NCBI GenBank assembly: GCA_963695415.1
Contig: CAVOGL010000012.1
Location: 1-64,000, forward strand
Length of the DNA: 64,000 nt
Direction: 5' to 3'
From: CAVXWV01 sp963695415
Lineage (GTDB): Bacteria > Chloroflexota > Anaerolineae > Anaerolineales > UBA4823
In this document: positions 26,952 through 36,423 of the stretch, piece after piece
Layout: every line of letters starts with the position of its first letter
Position numbering within the stretch: the first letter of the stretch is position 1
Made by a program: the position numbers and the translations under genes
Notes under the pieces: generated by a model
What the model was told of the DNA's origin: nothing
The model's database searches: none
The model's input: only the letters and a program-made list of their open reading frames with translations

Positions 26952-28332
26952 ATGATTTCAACCGATGATATCCGTTCACGCAAAATCCCGGAGTCGAATG
27001 AAGTAGACGTACTCGTGGTTGGCGGAGGACCCGCTGGAATTGGCGCAGCCCTGTCCGCTGCCAGGCTTGGAGCGCGGGTGATGATCGTCGAGCAGTTCAA
27101 CTGCCTGGGAGGGGTTGCCACCAGCGGTGGGCACAACCACTTCAGCCAGTTCAACGCCTGGGGCGACCCGAGCATCCAGGTTGTCGGTGGGATCGCCGAG
27201 GAGCTGCGCCAAATGCTATTGGACCGCGGTTTCGCCACCTACGACGGCTCCTGCCTGGATTTTCATGTCGAGGGCATGAAACTGGTGCTCGATGAGATGG
27301 TGTCTGCCGCTGGAATCGAGGTCCTGTTTTATACTTTCTATGCTGACACACTGGTCGATGGTACAACCGTCAAAGGAGGTGTGATCCAGAACAAATCCGG
27401 GAGGCAGGCTGTCCTGGCAAAACGGGTCATCGATTGCACCGGAGACGGTGATGCTGCTTTCCATGCTGGTGCCACATTTTCCCAGGGTCGTCCCCTGGAT
27501 GGGCGCTGCCAGCCTACGACCCTCATGTTTACCATAGGCGGGGTTGACTGGTCGAAGGTGGAAGGCTGGCGGTCGGATTACCCGATGGCTGAAGTCTGGG
27601 CGAAAGCCCAGCACGACGGCATCATGGAGCCTTTCCAATCCGTGATCATGGGATTCTGGCACACGGACGTTCTCCCCGACCAGGTGGGGATCAACATGAC
27701 CCACATGGTTGACGTGGATTCAACCCGTGCGGCGGACCTGACCCGAGCTACCATCGAAGGAAGAAGGCAGGCACATCACCTGGTGGAGGTGTTTCGCCGG
27801 GTGGTACCGGGGATGGAAGAATGTTATTTGATCAGCACGGCTCCTTCCCTGGGATTACGCGAATCTCGCAGGATTCATGGCGCCGTTACCATCACCGCCG
27901 AGGATCTGGTTAACCAGAGAGGATGGGAAGATTCGATCGGCTATGGATCCTTTTATATCGATATCCACAACCCGGCGGGTACCCGGGATGGGAGACCAGA
28001 CCTGGAGACCCCCGAAAGGCTTCCACTACCAGATCCCGTACCGCGCCCTGGTCCCTCAGAAAGTGGATAACCTGCTGGTCGCCGGGCGGTGTATCTCGGC
28101 AGACCACGTCGCCCTGGGGTCCTTGCGCATCATGGCAACCTGCATGGTGATGGGTGAAGCAGCGGGATGCGCAGCCGTACTATCTCTGCACGATGAAGTT
28201 ACACCCCGCCAGATTGAATCCGAAAGATTGAAAAACCAGCTCGGGAAGCAGAACGCAATCGTCAGTGAGGAAGACATCTTCAAAGTGGATCCACCGACCA
28301 GACACAGCGCCATCCTCAGGCAACAAGATTAA
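26952..28332 (+). CDS. FAD-dependent oxidoreductase, frameshifted
   Basis: The N-terminus carries a dinucleotide-binding motif (DVLVVGGGPAGIGAALSAAR) and EQFNCLGGVATSGG, which places it in the FAD-dependent oxidoreductase group PF12831. A VIDCTGDGDAAFHAGA motif follows. The frame is lost at a five-C run (28009-28013). Removing one C joins LETP to KGFHYQIPYRAL, then NLLVAGRCISADHVALGSLRIM completes the FAD-binding C-terminus, giving about 460 residues. The substrate is unknown. The group includes enzymes acting on reduced organic acids or sugars. Confidence 0.82.
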
Positions 28333-28379
28333 CACCAAATCATGGTAAAATCCGAGCAGTTGCGCCTATTGGCGCCAAT

Positions 28380-28452
28380 GCCCCTATAGCTCAGTGGATA
28401 GAGCGCTGCCCTCCGGAGGCAGAAACCTGCGTTCGAGTTCGCAGTAGGGGTA
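28380..28452 (+). tRNA. tRNA-Arg (anticodon CCG)
   Basis: A 73-base cloverleaf can be drawn. The acceptor stem GCCCCTA pairs with TAGGGGT. The D arm contains AGCTCAGTGGATAGAGC. The anticodon stem CTGCC/GGCAG has loop CTCCGGA, which gives anticodon CCG. The T arm CTGCG/CGCAG has loop TTCGAGTT-like sequence. CCA is not encoded. Confidence 0.93.
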
Positions 28453-28454
28453 TT

Positions 28455-28488
28455 AAAACCGCCCGAGAATGATATCGAGCGGTTTTTT
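28455..28488 (+). terminator. Intrinsic terminator after tRNA-Arg
   Basis: AAAACCGC (28455-28462) pairs with GCGGTTTT (28479-28486), and more T residues follow immediately. It begins three bases after the tRNA end and presumably ends its transcript. The downstream gene is on the opposite strand. Confidence 0.75.
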
Positions 28489-28775
28489 CTATGAATTGGT
28501 TCGATGCATGAGAGAAATAGGTTGAATTTCCGGATTTACCATTCAATTCGTTGTAATTTATTCGCAAAAAGCGGGTGCCTCATCTGATTGGTCTACACAA
28601 ACGCTGATACCAACCAGCCGTCAACAGCAGCATCGACCTGCTCCATCACCGTAACTGTAAATGACGCCATCCATGCCCATACTCTGTGTCAAGGGTGAAA
28701 ATTTTACGATAAAGGTTATCGCCACGATAAGCTTGATAATTCTGAGCATACGAAATTAATCTACTCTCCCGCTTC

Positions 28776-30300
28776 TCAGTCACGAGTAACCTGGCTGCCC
28801 CACCAGTCATCGTTCGGCTGCCAATCCGGGTTCAGGTATGCGGCGTGCTGTGCCTCAAGCTCTGGCATCAATTCATGTTCCAATTTGTATAGTCTGGTGG
28901 TCTCTTTATCCGCGCTGTACTGTGGATCGGGAACAGGAAACCTGGCATCGACGTCCAACAGCCAGCTATCCAGACGCTGGCGCAGCTCGATCGCCGTATC
29001 ACCATTTTTGGACATCACATCGTTCTGCTCGCCCGGATCGGTATCCAGGTTATACAACTCATCGTGACCGTCCTCATGGTAGTGGATCAGCTTCCACGGT
29101 CCACTTCTGATCATCGACGACGGTTCGCCTCCCTGGTTGGCGTAGTGCGGGTAGTGCCAAAACAGGTCGCGGTCGGCAATATCACCGCTCTGCTGACCAC
29201 CAAGCAGCTTAACCAGGCTCCTGCCATCGATCACCTGTTCTTGAGGCATGGGGATCCCGCTCAGCTCCAGGAATGTGGGATAAAAATCGATCCCCGACAC
29301 GGGAGTATCACAGGTCGAGCCAGCCTCGATCAGCCCCGGGAACCGGAAGTAGAGCGGCTCGCGTATGCCGCCTTCCCACTGGCGCCCCTTGCCGCCCCTC
29401 AACGGTAACATGGAAGAGGAGTACGCATCACCGGACGACACACCGCCATTATCCGAGGTAAAGCAGACCAGCGTGTTTTTGGTCAGCCCGAGTTTGTCCA
29501 GTGCCTCGAGGACCAATCCCACAGCATCGTCCATGGCCTCAATCATGCCAGCATAAACCGGACAATCCTGCACTTGCCGCACGGGCAGGTTCCTGTCGAA
29601 TATGAAACGTTTATCAGGCACCCCCTGCGCCACAGCCTTTTTGCGGAACTTCTCCCATACGCTGCCGGCTTGTCTGGATGGGAGCATGAACCGAGTAGAA
29701 CGACAGGTAAGCCAGGAACGGCTCATTGCTATGACGCTCAATGAACTGCGCTGTTTCTCGACCGAGTCGCATGGGAAGTGATTCTCCGGCTGCGCCTGGT
29801 TCAAGCTTCGGATTCTCCCAGGGAGCGAAGTAACCACCCGCCGGCCAACCCGCACTCCAGCCACCTTTGTTGACCTCGAAACCGAAATCCTCAGGATAGG
29901 CACCTTCATCCCCAAGGTGCCATTTCCCCGCGAAGAAGGTGCGATACCCCGAACGTCGCAATGCTTCGGCAAACGTGAGTTCGTTGGAGCGAAGGCTATG
30001 CTCGTATTCAGGAGGGAGCATCCTGGTGAATCGACCGGCTTCCCGCCAGGCTTCCCCGCTGGGCGCGCCGATATAGTCAGTGACCCCGTGCCTGGGAGGA
30101 TATTTGCCCGTGAGTATGCTTGCGCGGGATGGGCTGCATACCTGGCAGGCGGCGTACCCCTGGGTGAAACGCATTCCCTCGTGGGCGATACGGTCGATAT
30201 TCGGGCTTTCATGGAAGCTGCTGCCGTCGGCACCGAGGTCATTCCATCCCAGATCGTCCGCCAATATGAATACGATGTTGGGTTGTTTCATTTCTTTCAT
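28776..30300 (-). CDS. Sulfatase (type I, formylglycine-dependent), frameshifted
   Basis: The N-terminus has the metal-binding DD of ILADDLGWNDLG and the sulfatase signature CSPSRASILTGKYP. Its Cys55 is the residue converted to formylglycine. The frame is lost near 29,675 after FYSVHAPIQT. The second part continues with VWEKFRKK, CFTSDNGG, the GGKGRQWEGGIREP motif and DFYPTFLELSGI, giving about 505 residues in all. Such enzymes desulfate glycans or other sulfate esters, and no signal peptide is visible. An unlinked sulfatase-maturing enzyme would be required. The stop overlaps no neighbour, and the start overlaps the DUF885 stop by four bases. Confidence 0.87.
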
Positions 30301-32048
30301 CCTTCGGTTGGTGCCTGAATACTACCAGTTTGCATTACCCCCCCTGACGATGAATGCATCGTCTGCCCTTCCCTGATCCAGGCAGACACCATCTCTTCGA
30401 GCACATCCAGCGGGACTGCCCCGCTGGTCAGGACAACATCGTGGAATTCGCGGATATCGAATTTCTCGCCCAACTCTTTCTCGGCACGAGCCCGAAACTG
30501 GCTGATTTTCAACTCACCAATCTTGTATGCCAGCGCCTGACCGGGCCAGGCGATGTAGCGGTCCACTTCGTTGATGATGTTTAGCTCAGTCGAGGAGGTA
30601 TTTGCCAGCATAAAATCGATCGCCTGCTGGCGCGTCCATCCCAGGGCGTGCATGCCGGTATCCACCACCAGGCGGCAGGCGCGCCACATCTCGTATGCCA
30701 GGCGCCCAAAGTTGCTGTAGGGGTCCGTATAAAAACCCATCTCCAATCCCAAGCGCTCAGCGTAAAGCGCCCAGCCTTCTACAAATGAGGTAAATCCTCC
30801 AAACCGGCGGAAATTCGGCAGGTCCAGTTCCTGCTGTAATGCGATTTGCAGGTGGTGACCCGGCACGGCTTCATGCAGTGAGAGAGCCTCCATCTCATAC
30901 AATGGACGGCTTTTCAAGTCATACGTGTTCACATAATAAAACCCGGCGATGGTTCCGTCTCCGGAGCCGGGCATGTAATAGGCTGTGGTTGAGCCTGGTG
31001 CAGCAAAGGCTGGGATCTCTTTGATCCCATAAGGCAATCGGGGCAGCGTGCGGAACAATCGCGGCAGCTCTCCGTCGATGCGTTTCATCAGGTAGCCGGT
31101 CGCTTTCAACAGGTCTTCCGGGGTCTTTACATAGAAACGCGGGTCTGTCCGTAAAAATTCGACGAAGTCATTGAACTCGCCCTCGAATCCGGTGGAAACG
31201 ATCACCGCTTCCATTTCTGCCTTGATGCGCGCCACCTCGCTCAAACCAGTTTCATGAATATCCTGGGCAGTCAAAGGCAGCGAGGTGAAGTGCTGGATGC
31301 AGTATTGGTAATACGCCTCACCATCCGGCAGGTCCTGTGCGGCAATCGTCATTCTCGATTGCGGCAGGTATTCATCCCGGAAAAAAGAAAGGAGGAGTTC
31401 GTACCCCGGCACAACCGAGGTTAAGACCGCTTTTTTCGCCTCCTCCACCAACAACGGTCGATCTCCTTCCGTGACAGAGATCGGGAATGCTTTGAAGGGT
31501 TGCAAGAATGCACTTTCAACCGGATCACTCACGATTTGAGCCGCAATCGCTTCAGCTACCCCTTCGAGGGTGACCCGCGCAGGAATTTGCCCATTCTCCA
31601 AACCGGCGCGCATGATCTCGATGAGCTGCTCCATCAATAAATGAACGCCGTTGAGGCGGGAGATGTAATTCTCATAATCTCGGGTTGTTGAAAATGGTGT
31701 CGTATTGGGCAAATCAGGCAGGTAAGTGTGCCAACCGCCGACTTTCGCCAAAGGGAAGCGATAAGCGCGGAACTCCAACCCGCGGATATCGTCAGCCAGC
31801 AAGCGCGAGTAGATATCGTAATTACGCCGGTCATCAGCCTCTAATTCATGCGCAGGGATCGCCCTGGCTCTGCTCTGGAAATCTAAGAATTGAGACAATC
31901 TCCGTCCAGCGCCAGCCTCTGAAACATCTGGCATTCGATCATCGAAGCGGTGATCGCCCGTCATCGTCGCCCAAATCGGGTCGTCCTGCATGCGGAATTC
32001 CCAATCATCCGCAAGTAACTGGTTGAAACGTTCGGAAGCTTTTTGCAT
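30297..32048 (-). CDS. DUF885 family metallopeptidase-like protein
   Basis: This 583-residue protein has the DUF885 signature: the zinc-binding helix LSLHEAVPGHHLQIAL (HExxxxH-like with a second His) and, further on, the acidic helix FVEGWALYAERLGLE. This arrangement resembles gluzincin peptidases of the M32/M3 group. The N-terminal half is helical, with DDPIWATMTGDHRFDDRMPD, which is typical of the family. There is no signal peptide, so it is probably cytoplasmic and may digest peptides. It forms an operon with the sulfatase downstream and the epimerase upstream. Confidence 0.87.
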   Translation of the reverse strand: MQKASERFNQLLADDWEFRMQDDPIWATMTGDHRFDDRMPDVSEAGAGRRLSQFLDFQSRARAIPAHELEADDRRNYDIYSRLLADDIRGLEFRAYRFPLAKVGGWHTYLPDLPNTTPFSTTRDYENYISRLNGVHLLMEQLIEIMRAGLENGQIPARVTLEGVAEAIAAQIVSDPVESAFLQPFKAFPISVTEGDRPLLVEEAKKAVLTSVVPGYELLLSFFRDEYLPQSRMTIAAQDLPDGEAYYQYCIQHFTSLPLTAQDIHETGLSEVARIKAEMEAVIVSTGFEGEFNDFVEFLRTDPRFYVKTPEDLLKATGYLMKRIDGELPRLFRTLPRLPYGIKEIPAFAAPGSTTAYYMPGSGDGTIAGFYYVNTYDLKSRPLYEMEALSLHEAVPGHHLQIALQQELDLPNFRRFGGFTSFVEGWALYAERLGLEMGFYTDPYSNFGRLAYEMWRACRLVVDTGMHALGWTRQQAIDFMLANTSSTELNIINEVDRYIAWPGQALAYKIGELKISQFRARAEKELGEKFDIREFHDVVLTSGAVPLDVLEEMVSAWIREGQTMHSSSGGVMQTGSIQAPTEG

Positions 32049-32066
32049 ATCTTGTCTCCAATATCA

Positions 32067-33098
32067 TCAGGAATGATCGAATTCAGCTAACTTATTCACC
32101 ATCTCCGCTCCAAATTCCTGCCAGGAATCGATCAGAGCATTGTAAAATTCTGGCTCATCACCACCATTGATCAAGCTTCGAGCGTCCAGCCAGGCAGCCA
32201 CCCGTTGAACTCCTTCTTGCCATGAAATGGAGTACTTGAAATCCAAATCGTCTTTGGCAGCTTGATTTGAGAAAATATTGTTGAACTGGAAGTTCTCATT
32301 CAGCCATTCAGCCTGTATGGGGAGCGTTCTGTATAAGAGATCTGTTGGTATATGGATCAGGGTGGGTTCTGGAGCGTTGATGGCTGCAGCTACCTTTTGA
32401 TGGTACTGGTCCCAGGTCATCGATGCATCTCCTGTGACATTATAAGATTTTCCGAAAGTTTTCGGATCACCAACGGCATTGGCAAAGGCAAGCCCCACAT
32501 CGTCACGGTGGCATGCCGTCCAAAAGGATGAACCATCACCATGAACAATAATCGGTTTACCCTGGCGGATACGGTGCAGGTAATACATACCTTCGCGGAA
32601 CGTATGCAGGACACCTCGTCCCTCACCATACGTGTAAGCAGGACGAATGATCGTGGCAGGAAAATCTCCCCTCCGGTGAGCACTCTCAATGATGAATTCA
32701 CATTGTGCCTTTTCGAAAGCATACGGAAACGAAGTCCTTGGTTTTCGCTCTGACTCCTCGGTAATGGGATACGTGGCTGCAGGTTTTGTGTATACATCTA
32801 CCGTGCTGCAAAAGATAAAGTGTGACGTTCTTCCGCGAAATGCGCGTACCGCGCTCTCAACTTCATCCGGTAAGAATCCAATCATGTCGATTACACAGTC
32901 GAAAGGTCCGGCTTCAGCCATTTGTGCCTCAAAAGAAAGGAAATCTTTTCGGTTACCGATTATGGTTCGAGGGATTATATCGAGTTGGGTTGTGGATTGA
33001 CCTCGATTAAAGTGGATCACATCCATTTTCCGTTCCTGCAAGTATCGTGTGATTGCAGTGCTGATCAGCCCTGTGCCTCCAATAATTAATACTTTCAT
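32067..33098 (-). CDS. NAD-dependent epimerase/dehydratase family protein (extended SDR)
   Basis: The 343-residue protein has an N-terminal NAD-binding motif (LIIGGTGLISTAITRYL). The catalytic pair lies in YAFEKAQCE (YxxxK), with FCSTVDVY ahead of it supplying the serine. It resembles the atypical extended SDRs that act on nucleotide sugars or on mRNA (CSP41-like). The substrate cannot be told. It lies between the activase operon and the DUF885 gene on the same strand. Confidence 0.85.
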   Translation of the reverse strand: MKVLIIGGTGLISTAITRYLQERKMDVIHFNRGQSTTQLDIIPRTIIGNRKDFLSFEAQMAEAGPFDCVIDMIGFLPDEVESAVRAFRGRTSHFIFCSTVDVYTKPAATYPITEESERKPRTSFPYAFEKAQCEFIIESAHRRGDFPATIIRPAYTYGEGRGVLHTFREGMYYLHRIRQGKPIIVHGDGSSFWTACHRDDVGLAFANAVGDPKTFGKSYNVTGDASMTWDQYHQKVAAAINAPEPTLIHIPTDLLYRTLPIQAEWLNENFQFNNIFSNQAAKDDLDFKYSISWQEGVQRVAAWLDARSLINGGDEPEFYNALIDSWQEFGAEMVNKLAEFDHS

Positions 33099-33125
33099 GG
33101 TGCTCCTAGAAGGATAATAAATCTA

Positions 33126-34079
33126 TTAAGACATTTCCCAACGGTCACAACGCCCACCCCAACGGGCAATTAATTTCCCATCCGCCTTTATCTGCACAAT
33201 TTCGCACATATTAGGACATGCCTGACATTCGAAGGAAGTAGTCCGGCATTCTACCATCACGGCGTCAAAACCCTTGAAATTACTTGGTTGTCCATTCATG
33301 TGCTCGCGAGTTAGCAGTGCTGCGCCAATTGCGCCCATTACCTCGTGTTGTGGAAGAACGGTTATATCAGCATCCAATGCTTCCTCAAAAGCCTTGACCA
33401 CACCTGCATTAGCTGCCACCCCTCCCTGGAAGACGATTGGTGAAACCGGTTTCTTACCCAGAGCCAGGTTGTTGAGGTAATTACGCACCAGCGCCTGGCA
33501 GAGACCATAGATGATGTCATCTATGGGATGTCCCATTTGCTGTTTGTGCACCATATCAGATTCCGCAAAGACTGTACATCGACCGGCAATGCGTACAGGA
33601 GATTTTGAATGGATTGCCCTTTGACCCAATTCATTGATGCTTATTCCAAGCCGGTTTGCCTGCTGCTCGAGGAAAGAACCCGTTCCAGCAGCACACACGC
33701 TGTTCATCGCAAAATCAACAACAATTCCATTTTCAAGGATGATCAATTTGGAGTCCTGTCCGCCGATATCAATGACTGTTCGCACGCCGGGGATAAAATG
33801 AAGAGCCGCTACCGCGTGACTTGTAATCTCATTCTTAACAACGTCAGCCCCAACAACAGCGCTTGCCAACTGCCTGCCGCTCCCGGTAGTGCCAACCCCC
33901 TTAACCACAGCGCGTCCGCCAAGCGATTGTTGGACCTCCTTTATACCCGATTGGACAGCATCAATCGGATTCCCGGACGTCCTTTTATACAATGAGGTGA
34001 TCAGAAATTCTGCTTCATCAATAGCAGCGAACTTGGTTGTAACTGAGCCGACATCAATTCCCAGGAAAACTTTTTCCAT
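33126..34079 (-). CDS. Acyl-CoA dehydratase activase (BadF/BcrA/HgdC family ATPase)
   Basis: The 317-residue protein has ASKHA ATPase motifs: GIDVGSVTTK near the start, VIDIGGQDSK at 103-111, and FQGGVAANAGV in the C-terminal half. Cys129 and Cys168 have the same 39-residue spacing as the two cysteines that bind the bridging [4Fe-4S] cluster of the dimer in HgdC. It differs by an added C-terminal tail with C285-x2-C288-x3-C292 and C311, which may hold another cluster. HgdC-like proteins use ATP to push electrons into 2-hydroxyacyl-CoA dehydratases or benzoyl-CoA reductases. No such dehydratase with its usual subunits is encoded nearby. It overlaps the upstream gene by 26 bases. Confidence 0.85.
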   Translation of the reverse strand: MEKVFLGIDVGSVTTKFAAIDEAEFLITSLYKRTSGNPIDAVQSGIKEVQQSLGGRAVVKGVGTTGSGRQLASAVVGADVVKNEITSHAVAALHFIPGVRTVIDIGGQDSKLIILENGIVVDFAMNSVCAAGTGSFLEQQANRLGISINELGQRAIHSKSPVRIAGRCTVFAESDMVHKQQMGHPIDDIIYGLCQALVRNYLNNLALGKKPVSPIVFQGGVAANAGVVKAFEEALDADITVLPQHEVMGAIGAALLTREHMNGQPSNFKGFDAVMVECRTTSFECQACPNMCEIVQIKADGKLIARWGGRCDRWEMS

Positions 34080-35007
34080 CAGCTTTACCTCTCCACTTTA
34101 ACATATCGACAAAGGCTTCAATGCGGGTTACCAATCCAGCTTCTCCGCTGTGCTCGTCTAGGGTTAAATTCATGAATGGGATTCCAGCCCTCATTGTTAA
34201 TTTCCGCACCTCCTCGAGCATGACACCATCCGCACCGCAGCCAAACGCAGCGACAGAGATGCATCCCACAACGTCTCCCCGCTCCAATGCCATTCTTGCA
34301 GCACCGACAAGTTCATATTCAAAAGTCCAGTAATCTGTTGTAGGCCACGGTCCCAACCGTTCCGGAGTGAGGGGATTGACACCCCCCTGTTTCAATCGTG
34401 ATACGAGATTGTGATTGATGAATGGATCGTACAGGTTATATGGATGCCCAATTAAGGCAACGGGAAGACCACCACTGATAAATGTCTGTTTTTTATCCAG
34501 GTTATCAAATTCAGCAGGTGTCAGGCTTCCATCAAGCATCGCAGCGCGTATGCGTAGATAATCAGCCCAGGCTGCCTGCATCGCTTCCCGCAAAAGGATG
34601 GGGTTGCGGCTGAAGTGTGCTCCTTCCTTCAATATCATTGCCCACACTGCTCGACTACCTTCACTCATATCGACATTTGGGGCAATTAATTGGGGCAGAT
34701 CAGGAATTAAAGACTTTAAAATATCTGGTAATCCGATCAGGTTTGCACAGTTAGTAGATCCATGAAATAGACGCTGAATGGATGGGACGAGGAGGGCATC
34801 CACTTTTCCGATGAGGGAGTGGACGTGACCAAGGAACAATTTCATCGGTAAACAATGTTCAGGTAGTGCGGATGATCTCCCGGCTTCTAAGGTGGCGCGA
34901 GTCGTAGGGCTGGAGACCACGACCTCAATTCCCAGCATTTCGAAAAATGTCGTCCATGCTGGATGGAACCGGAAAAAAGAGAAGGCACGAGGTACACCGA
35001 TCTTCAT
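34054..35007 (-). CDS. DUF2229 / activase-associated CoA-dehydratase-like protein
   Basis: This protein has about 317 residues. Its start MKIGVPRAFSFFRFHPAWTTFFEMLGIEVV is a signature of the DUF2229 proteins that accompany or are fused to acyl-CoA dehydratase activases. Conserved cysteines occur in EHCLPMKLFLGH and further on in AAFGCGADG. These resemble the cluster ligands of the 2-hydroxyacyl-CoA dehydratase fold. I chose the second ATG (35007), just after the upstream stop. An ATG at 35025 would overlap it by 16 bases. The electron acceptor or substrate is unknown. Confidence 0.8.
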   Translation of the reverse strand: MKIGVPRAFSFFRFHPAWTTFFEMLGIEVVVSSPTTRATLEAGRSSALPEHCLPMKLFLGHVHSLIGKVDALLVPSIQRLFHGSTNCANLIGLPDILKSLIPDLPQLIAPNVDMSEGSRAVWAMILKEGAHFSRNPILLREAMQAAWADYLRIRAAMLDGSLTPAEFDNLDKKQTFISGGLPVALIGHPYNLYDPFINHNLVSRLKQGGVNPLTPERLGPWPTTDYWTFEYELVGAARMALERGDVVGCISVAAFGCGADGVMLEEVRKLTMRAGIPFMNLTLDEHSGEAGLVTRIEAFVDMLKWRGKADGKSFPGN

Positions 35008-35009
35008 AA

Positions 35010-36131
35010 TTACCTTTGCATCCAAGGGTTTCGGTTAGTTTGTTGTTGTTTCTTCTTTCGTTGGGCAGACCACAACATATCGACAAAGGCTTCCAGACGG
35101 GTCATCATCCCAGCCCTTCCAGTTTGCTCATCAAATGTAAGATTGAGCACTGGCATACCTTTATCTCGCTGGAGTTTTACCAGCGCACTTTGTGCTACCA
35201 TTTCCGGCGTACAATTAAAAGGAGAAACATGGATCAGTCCATTAACTTCTTCTTCTACCATCAAAGATGCTTCGCCGATCGTGGTGAGGGCAAATCCGCC
35301 TACATTCCTCTCCAGGTATTGGTTTCCTGACCTCACCACCCGCGCCCTTCGGTCTTGCCGAAGGATGAATGGGAGCAGCGGTGCGAAATTAACATCAAAG
35401 CGAAATCCACTCCAAACTTCTACACCCATTCGTCCTAATTCAGATTCCAGTTTATGGTTAAGGAATGGGGTCAAAATGGTGTATACATCGCCAACGACTC
35501 CAATCCGAAGTGTTGCCCGGTCAGGATCATGCTCAATTTCACAGATCCGCGCCAGAATCTCCTCACGTTTCTCCTGAATCTGTTGGTGGTCTTCCAAACA
35601 AAGGATAGATTCCAATACGGATGTGTATGCCTGGTCAGAAGATCCTCGCTTGATTTCCCGGGGACGGATATAGAAAATCGATCGCCTTGCCTCATCGACC
35701 AGGTTGAATAAGTCCATAATAAAACGAATGGGTCCAACCAGTTCGTAGACTGGTTTCAATGGGATAAAATCACGCGTGATGCGGATGATCTCCTGACCTG
35801 TATGACCCAAATCGAAGGAATGAGGTTGGATGTTATATCCCATCATCCGAAGCTGTTCCGTGTGCTGAGCGACTGTATAACCCAGGCGGCACGTGTTCTG
35901 ACCACCCAACATAATAATATCTGTTGCTCCGAGTTCAGCCGCTTCAAGGTAGCTGCCAAATAAGAGCTTGCAGGGGATACAGAGCGCCTCAGGTGTGTTT
36001 TTGACGCCCAAATCCAGGGTTCGACGTGAAACAGGCGGGGTTGCGATCACATCAATCCCAAGGGTTTGTAAATATTTTTCAGCCACCATGCTGAGCTCAC
36101 CTAAAACTGGGAAAGCTACCTTTTTTATCAT
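35010..36131 (-). CDS. DUF2229-like / CoA-dehydratase-like protein, first gene of the activase operon
   Basis: This protein has about 373 residues and the same overall fold as the next gene. It has an N-terminal VAFPVLGELSMVAEKYLQTLG, Cys motifs in EALCIPCKLLFGSY and GGQNTCRLGY, and a C-terminal HVSPFNCTPEMVAQ. Together with the two genes after it, it matches the parts of very large fused activase proteins of anaerobes, here split into three overlapping genes. The role of the family is not established. The ATG at 36131 is chosen, with a TTG one codon upstream as alternative. Confidence 0.78.
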   Translation of the reverse strand: MIKKVAFPVLGELSMVAEKYLQTLGIDVIATPPVSRRTLDLGVKNTPEALCIPCKLLFGSYLEAAELGATDIIMLGGQNTCRLGYTVAQHTEQLRMMGYNIQPHSFDLGHTGQEIIRITRDFIPLKPVYELVGPIRFIMDLFNLVDEARRSIFYIRPREIKRGSSDQAYTSVLESILCLEDHQQIQEKREEILARICEIEHDPDRATLRIGVVGDVYTILTPFLNHKLESELGRMGVEVWSGFRFDVNFAPLLPFILRQDRRARVVRSGNQYLERNVGGFALTTIGEASLMVEEEVNGLIHVSPFNCTPEMVAQSALVKLQRDKGMPVLNLTFDEQTGRAGMMTRLEAFVDMLWSAQRKKKQQQTNRNPWMQR

Positions 36132-36423
36132 CAACTTAACCGATCATGTGTGAGTAACTATTCACCCATCCCAGAGCGTATTTACAGTTTTAGCAAAGTC
36201 GTTACCGTTCTTTACTCCAGAATACGGGTAATCCACCTTGCCTTAAGGATTCAGTTGTTTATATATGGATTAATCTCCCTAATAGCCATCGTTTCCATCA
36301 CGGTGGAAGAACGTATTAGGTCTGGTCGGGTGACTGAATAAAAGCAATAAATGCTACGTTGTCTTGAATCATAATATCAAGTGAGTATATGAGCAAGGAT
36401 GATGTGGTCTGTCCTGGTTTTAG

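Noticed and set aside
28489..28775. Small RNA or gene downstream of tRNA-Arg
   Set aside because: No hairpin with T run, no credible frame and no repeat was seen.
36135..36423. Small gene between the activase operon and the P-type ATPase
   Set aside because: The only frame (about 63 codons) has no ribosome binding site or recognisable features.
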